This document shows, one piece after another, positions 5,818-6,815 of a stretch of DNA of 6,815 nt (positions within the stretch are counted from its first letter, which is position 1; each line of letters begins with the position of its first letter). A model generated the notes under the pieces. It ran no database searches, was not told the origin of the DNA, and saw only the letters and a list, made by a program, of their open reading frames with translations. The translations under genes and the position numbers were made by a program. Source of the DNA: CALESS01 sp964405455 (GTDB lineage: Bacteria > Chloroflexota > Anaerolineae > Anaerolineales > Anaerolineaceae); the NCBI GenBank assembly GCA_964405455.1, contig CAYOOA010000102.1, forward strand, positions 1-6,815. The letters run 5' to 3'.

Positions 5818-5826
5818 TGCTATAAT
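5818..5826 (+). promoter_or_regulatory. Extended -10 promoter for the membrane LuxR-type regulator
   Basis: TGCTATAAT matches the extended -10 form TGnTATAAT exactly; no good -35 is present, as is usual for this class. A start near 5833 gives a short leader with AGGGA at 5844-5848, 8 nt before the ATG at 5857. Because it abuts the opposite promoter, polymerases could not easily occupy both at once. Confidence 0.65.
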
Positions 5827-5856
5827 TAACCCATCCTTCTTCCAGGGAATTCATTC

Positions 5857-6630
5857 ATGCAACGCAGTAAACTCTTCCTGCTCATCAGCGGCCTGGCGGC
5901 CATCCTGCTCAGTATCGGGCTGTTTATCCTCTCCCTGCAGCCGGGCTGGCAGGGCAAGGCGGATTCCGCCATCGTCTTCCTGACCCTGGCGGCAAGTTTT
6001 GCGATTCTCATTTATTTCTTCCCGGACGATTGGCGCTGGAAGTACTGGTTATTCGCTCCAGCCAGCCTTTTCCTGGCCATGGGGTTGGTCTTCCTGATGA
6101 ATGCCATCACCGGCGACTGGAATGCCTGGGCCTACGCCTGGATGTTTTGCGTGGCCGGGCTGGCAGCCGGCCTGGCGCTGGGCAGCCGTTACAGCGGGCA
6201 CTTGATATTCCTGACACCCTGGGCAGCGCGGGCAGCCGGTATTTTCCTGGGCTTTTTTGCCTTTTTCGGCGCAGTGGTGGGGGGCGTCTTCATGCGCGGC
6301 TTTGCCCTGCTGCTGCTGGCGGCAGGCGGCGTGCTGCTGATCCTGCGGGCGCGCCGGGTGCAAGTCCCACCGGCGGCAGGCAGCCCGCTTCAGCCAACGA
6401 AAACCGCAACGCCCCCGGTAGGGGTGGATCCGCTGATCGAATCGCTGACCGTCCGCGAATTGGAAGTGCTGCGCCTGATCGAGCAAGGCCTGACCAACCA
6501 GCAGATTGCCGAGCGGATGGTGGTGGCAGCCAGCACGGTCAAGACGCACATCAACAACATCTACGCCAAACTGGGGGTGGAGACGCGCACCCAGGCCGTC
6601 CGCCGGGGGAAGGAACTGGGGTTGATTTAA
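5857..6630 (+). CDS. Membrane-embedded LuxR-type transcriptional regulator
   Basis: The 257-residue protein joins a six-helix membrane domain to a DNA-binding domain. Hydrophobic segments lie at about 5-27, 37-54, 62-83, 91-108, 123-146 and 148-165. A Pro/Ala/Thr-rich linker (168-190) leads to a GerE/LuxR helix-turn-helix at 197-248: LTVRELEVLRLIEQGLTN with conserved E201 and L205, QQIAERM, then the recognition helix STVKTHINNIYAKLGV at 226-241. It has no receiver or autoinducer-binding domain, so it looks like a one-component regulator acting from the membrane, either sensing through its helices or released by proteolysis; that part is inference. The start is supported by AGGGA 8 nt upstream and an extended -10 promoter. 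It is divergent from the acetyltransferase unit, which is a candidate target, and is followed by a terminator hairpin. Confidence 0.9.
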   Translation: MQRSKLFLLISGLAAILLSIGLFILSLQPGWQGKADSAIVFLTLAASFAILIYFFPDDWRWKYWLFAPASLFLAMGLVFLMNAITGDWNAWAYAWMFCVAGLAAGLALGSRYSGHLIFLTPWAARAAGIFLGFFAFFGAVVGGVFMRGFALLLLAAGGVLLILRARRVQVPPAAGSPLQPTKTATPPVGVDPLIESLTVRELEVLRLIEQGLTNQQIAERMVVAASTVKTHINNIYAKLGVETRTQAVRRGKELGLI

Positions 6631-6672
6631 GCCGTTTGCTTCACCCCAGCTCAAATCAAGGCCCTCACCCAA

Positions 6673-6701
6673 CCTCTCCCAAACGGGAGAGGAAATTTTT
6701 T
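6673..6701 (+). terminator. Hairpin terminator made from a CCTCTCCC/GGGAGAGG repeat
   Basis: CCTCTCCC (6673-6680) pairs perfectly with GGGAGAGG (6685-6692) around AAAC and is followed by AAATTTTTT. It lies 42 nt after the regulator's stop and 7 nt beyond the stop of the convergent epimerase gene. With the preceding GGCCCTCACCCAA it resembles a palindrome I know as widespread between genes in many bacteria, so it is probably a repeat reused as a terminator. Confidence 0.75.
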
Positions 6702-6815
6702 ACAGCATCCCAGCCGCGCGCAGCCAGCGGACCGCCCTCTCCAACGCGGCGGACAGCGGGCTGTGCTGCAGGCCCAATTCGCGGATTGCCTTTGATGAAT
6801 CATAGTAATGGTTCA
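6700..6815 (-). CDS. NAD-dependent epimerase/dehydratase or DFR-like reductase, C-terminal end (truncated by window edge)
   Basis: The last 37 codons and a TAA stop (6700-6702) are present; the rest lies beyond the right edge. The tail reads YYDSSKAIRELG, then HSPLSAALERAVRWLRAAG. This is the usual end of extended short-chain dehydrogenases: a D-S-S-K-A-x-R-x-L-G segment, a polar turn, and an amphipathic helix ending in a W-L/F-x-x-x-G pattern. Dihydroflavonol-reductase-like and hopanoid-associated (HpnA-like) sugar epimerases end this way. The NAD-binding glycine motif and the YxxxK catalytic residues would be off-window, so the exact subfamily cannot be set. Confidence 0.8.
   Translation of the reverse strand, partial: NHYYDSSKAIRELGLQHSPLSAALERAVRWLRAAGML

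Noticed and set aside
6049..6672. 207-codon minus-strand frame opposite the LuxR-type regulator
   Set aside because: Composition is Gln/His/Gly/Pro-rich and without domains, typical of an antisense shadow; the plus strand encodes a recognisable helix-turn-helix.

Overview
The window looks like ordinary chromosomal DNA of a Chloroflexota bacterium, most likely of the Anaerolineae. This is inferred from gene style, not from a marker gene: two secreted lipoproteins with long Thr/Pro/Ala linkers after the lipobox, an SH3-like domain in one of them, a LuxR-type regulator fused to a membrane domain, GC-rich housekeeping-type genes, and small dispersed hairpin repeats between genes. No rRNA, tRNA, CRISPR array, transposase or phage gene is visible.

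Layout. (1) Positions 2-376 (+) are the C-terminal part of an unrecognised multi-pass membrane protein that enters from the left. (2) Positions 377-621 are a gene-free spacer built around two direct copies of a ~75 bp composite repeat; the first copy supplies the last codons and stop of the membrane protein. (3) Positions 622-2013 (-) encode a DHA2-type major facilitator drug/proton antiporter. (4) Positions 2014-2539 are an AT-rich spacer with several inverted repeats and a possible structured leader. (5) Positions 2540-3691 (+) encode a lipoprotein with two tandem copies of an uncharacterised extracellular domain, in clearly AT-richer DNA than its neighbours; a strong hairpin terminator follows. 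(6) Positions 5753 down to 3916 (-) form a probable three-gene unit: a GNAT acetyltransferase, a second unrelated GNAT acetyltransferase, and a Thr-rich SH3-like lipoprotein 12 bp behind the second. (7) Divergent from it, positions 5857-6630 (+) encode a six-helix membrane protein with a C-terminal LuxR helix-turn-helix. The two directions share a compact spacer with a near-consensus promoter for the minus strand and an extended -10 promoter for the plus strand. (8) A hairpin repeat/terminator at 6673-6692 separates that gene from the C-terminal end (6700-6815, -) of an NAD-dependent epimerase/reductase that runs off the right edge.

Functional links are modest. The divergent regulator and acetyltransferase unit could be co-regulated, and the two lipoproteins are convergent, each followed by a perfect 15-bp hairpin. 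I see no clear new multi-gene system. The least explained items are the duplicated-domain lipoprotein in its AT-rich, hairpin-bounded segment, its structured leader, and the composite repeat at 348-586.
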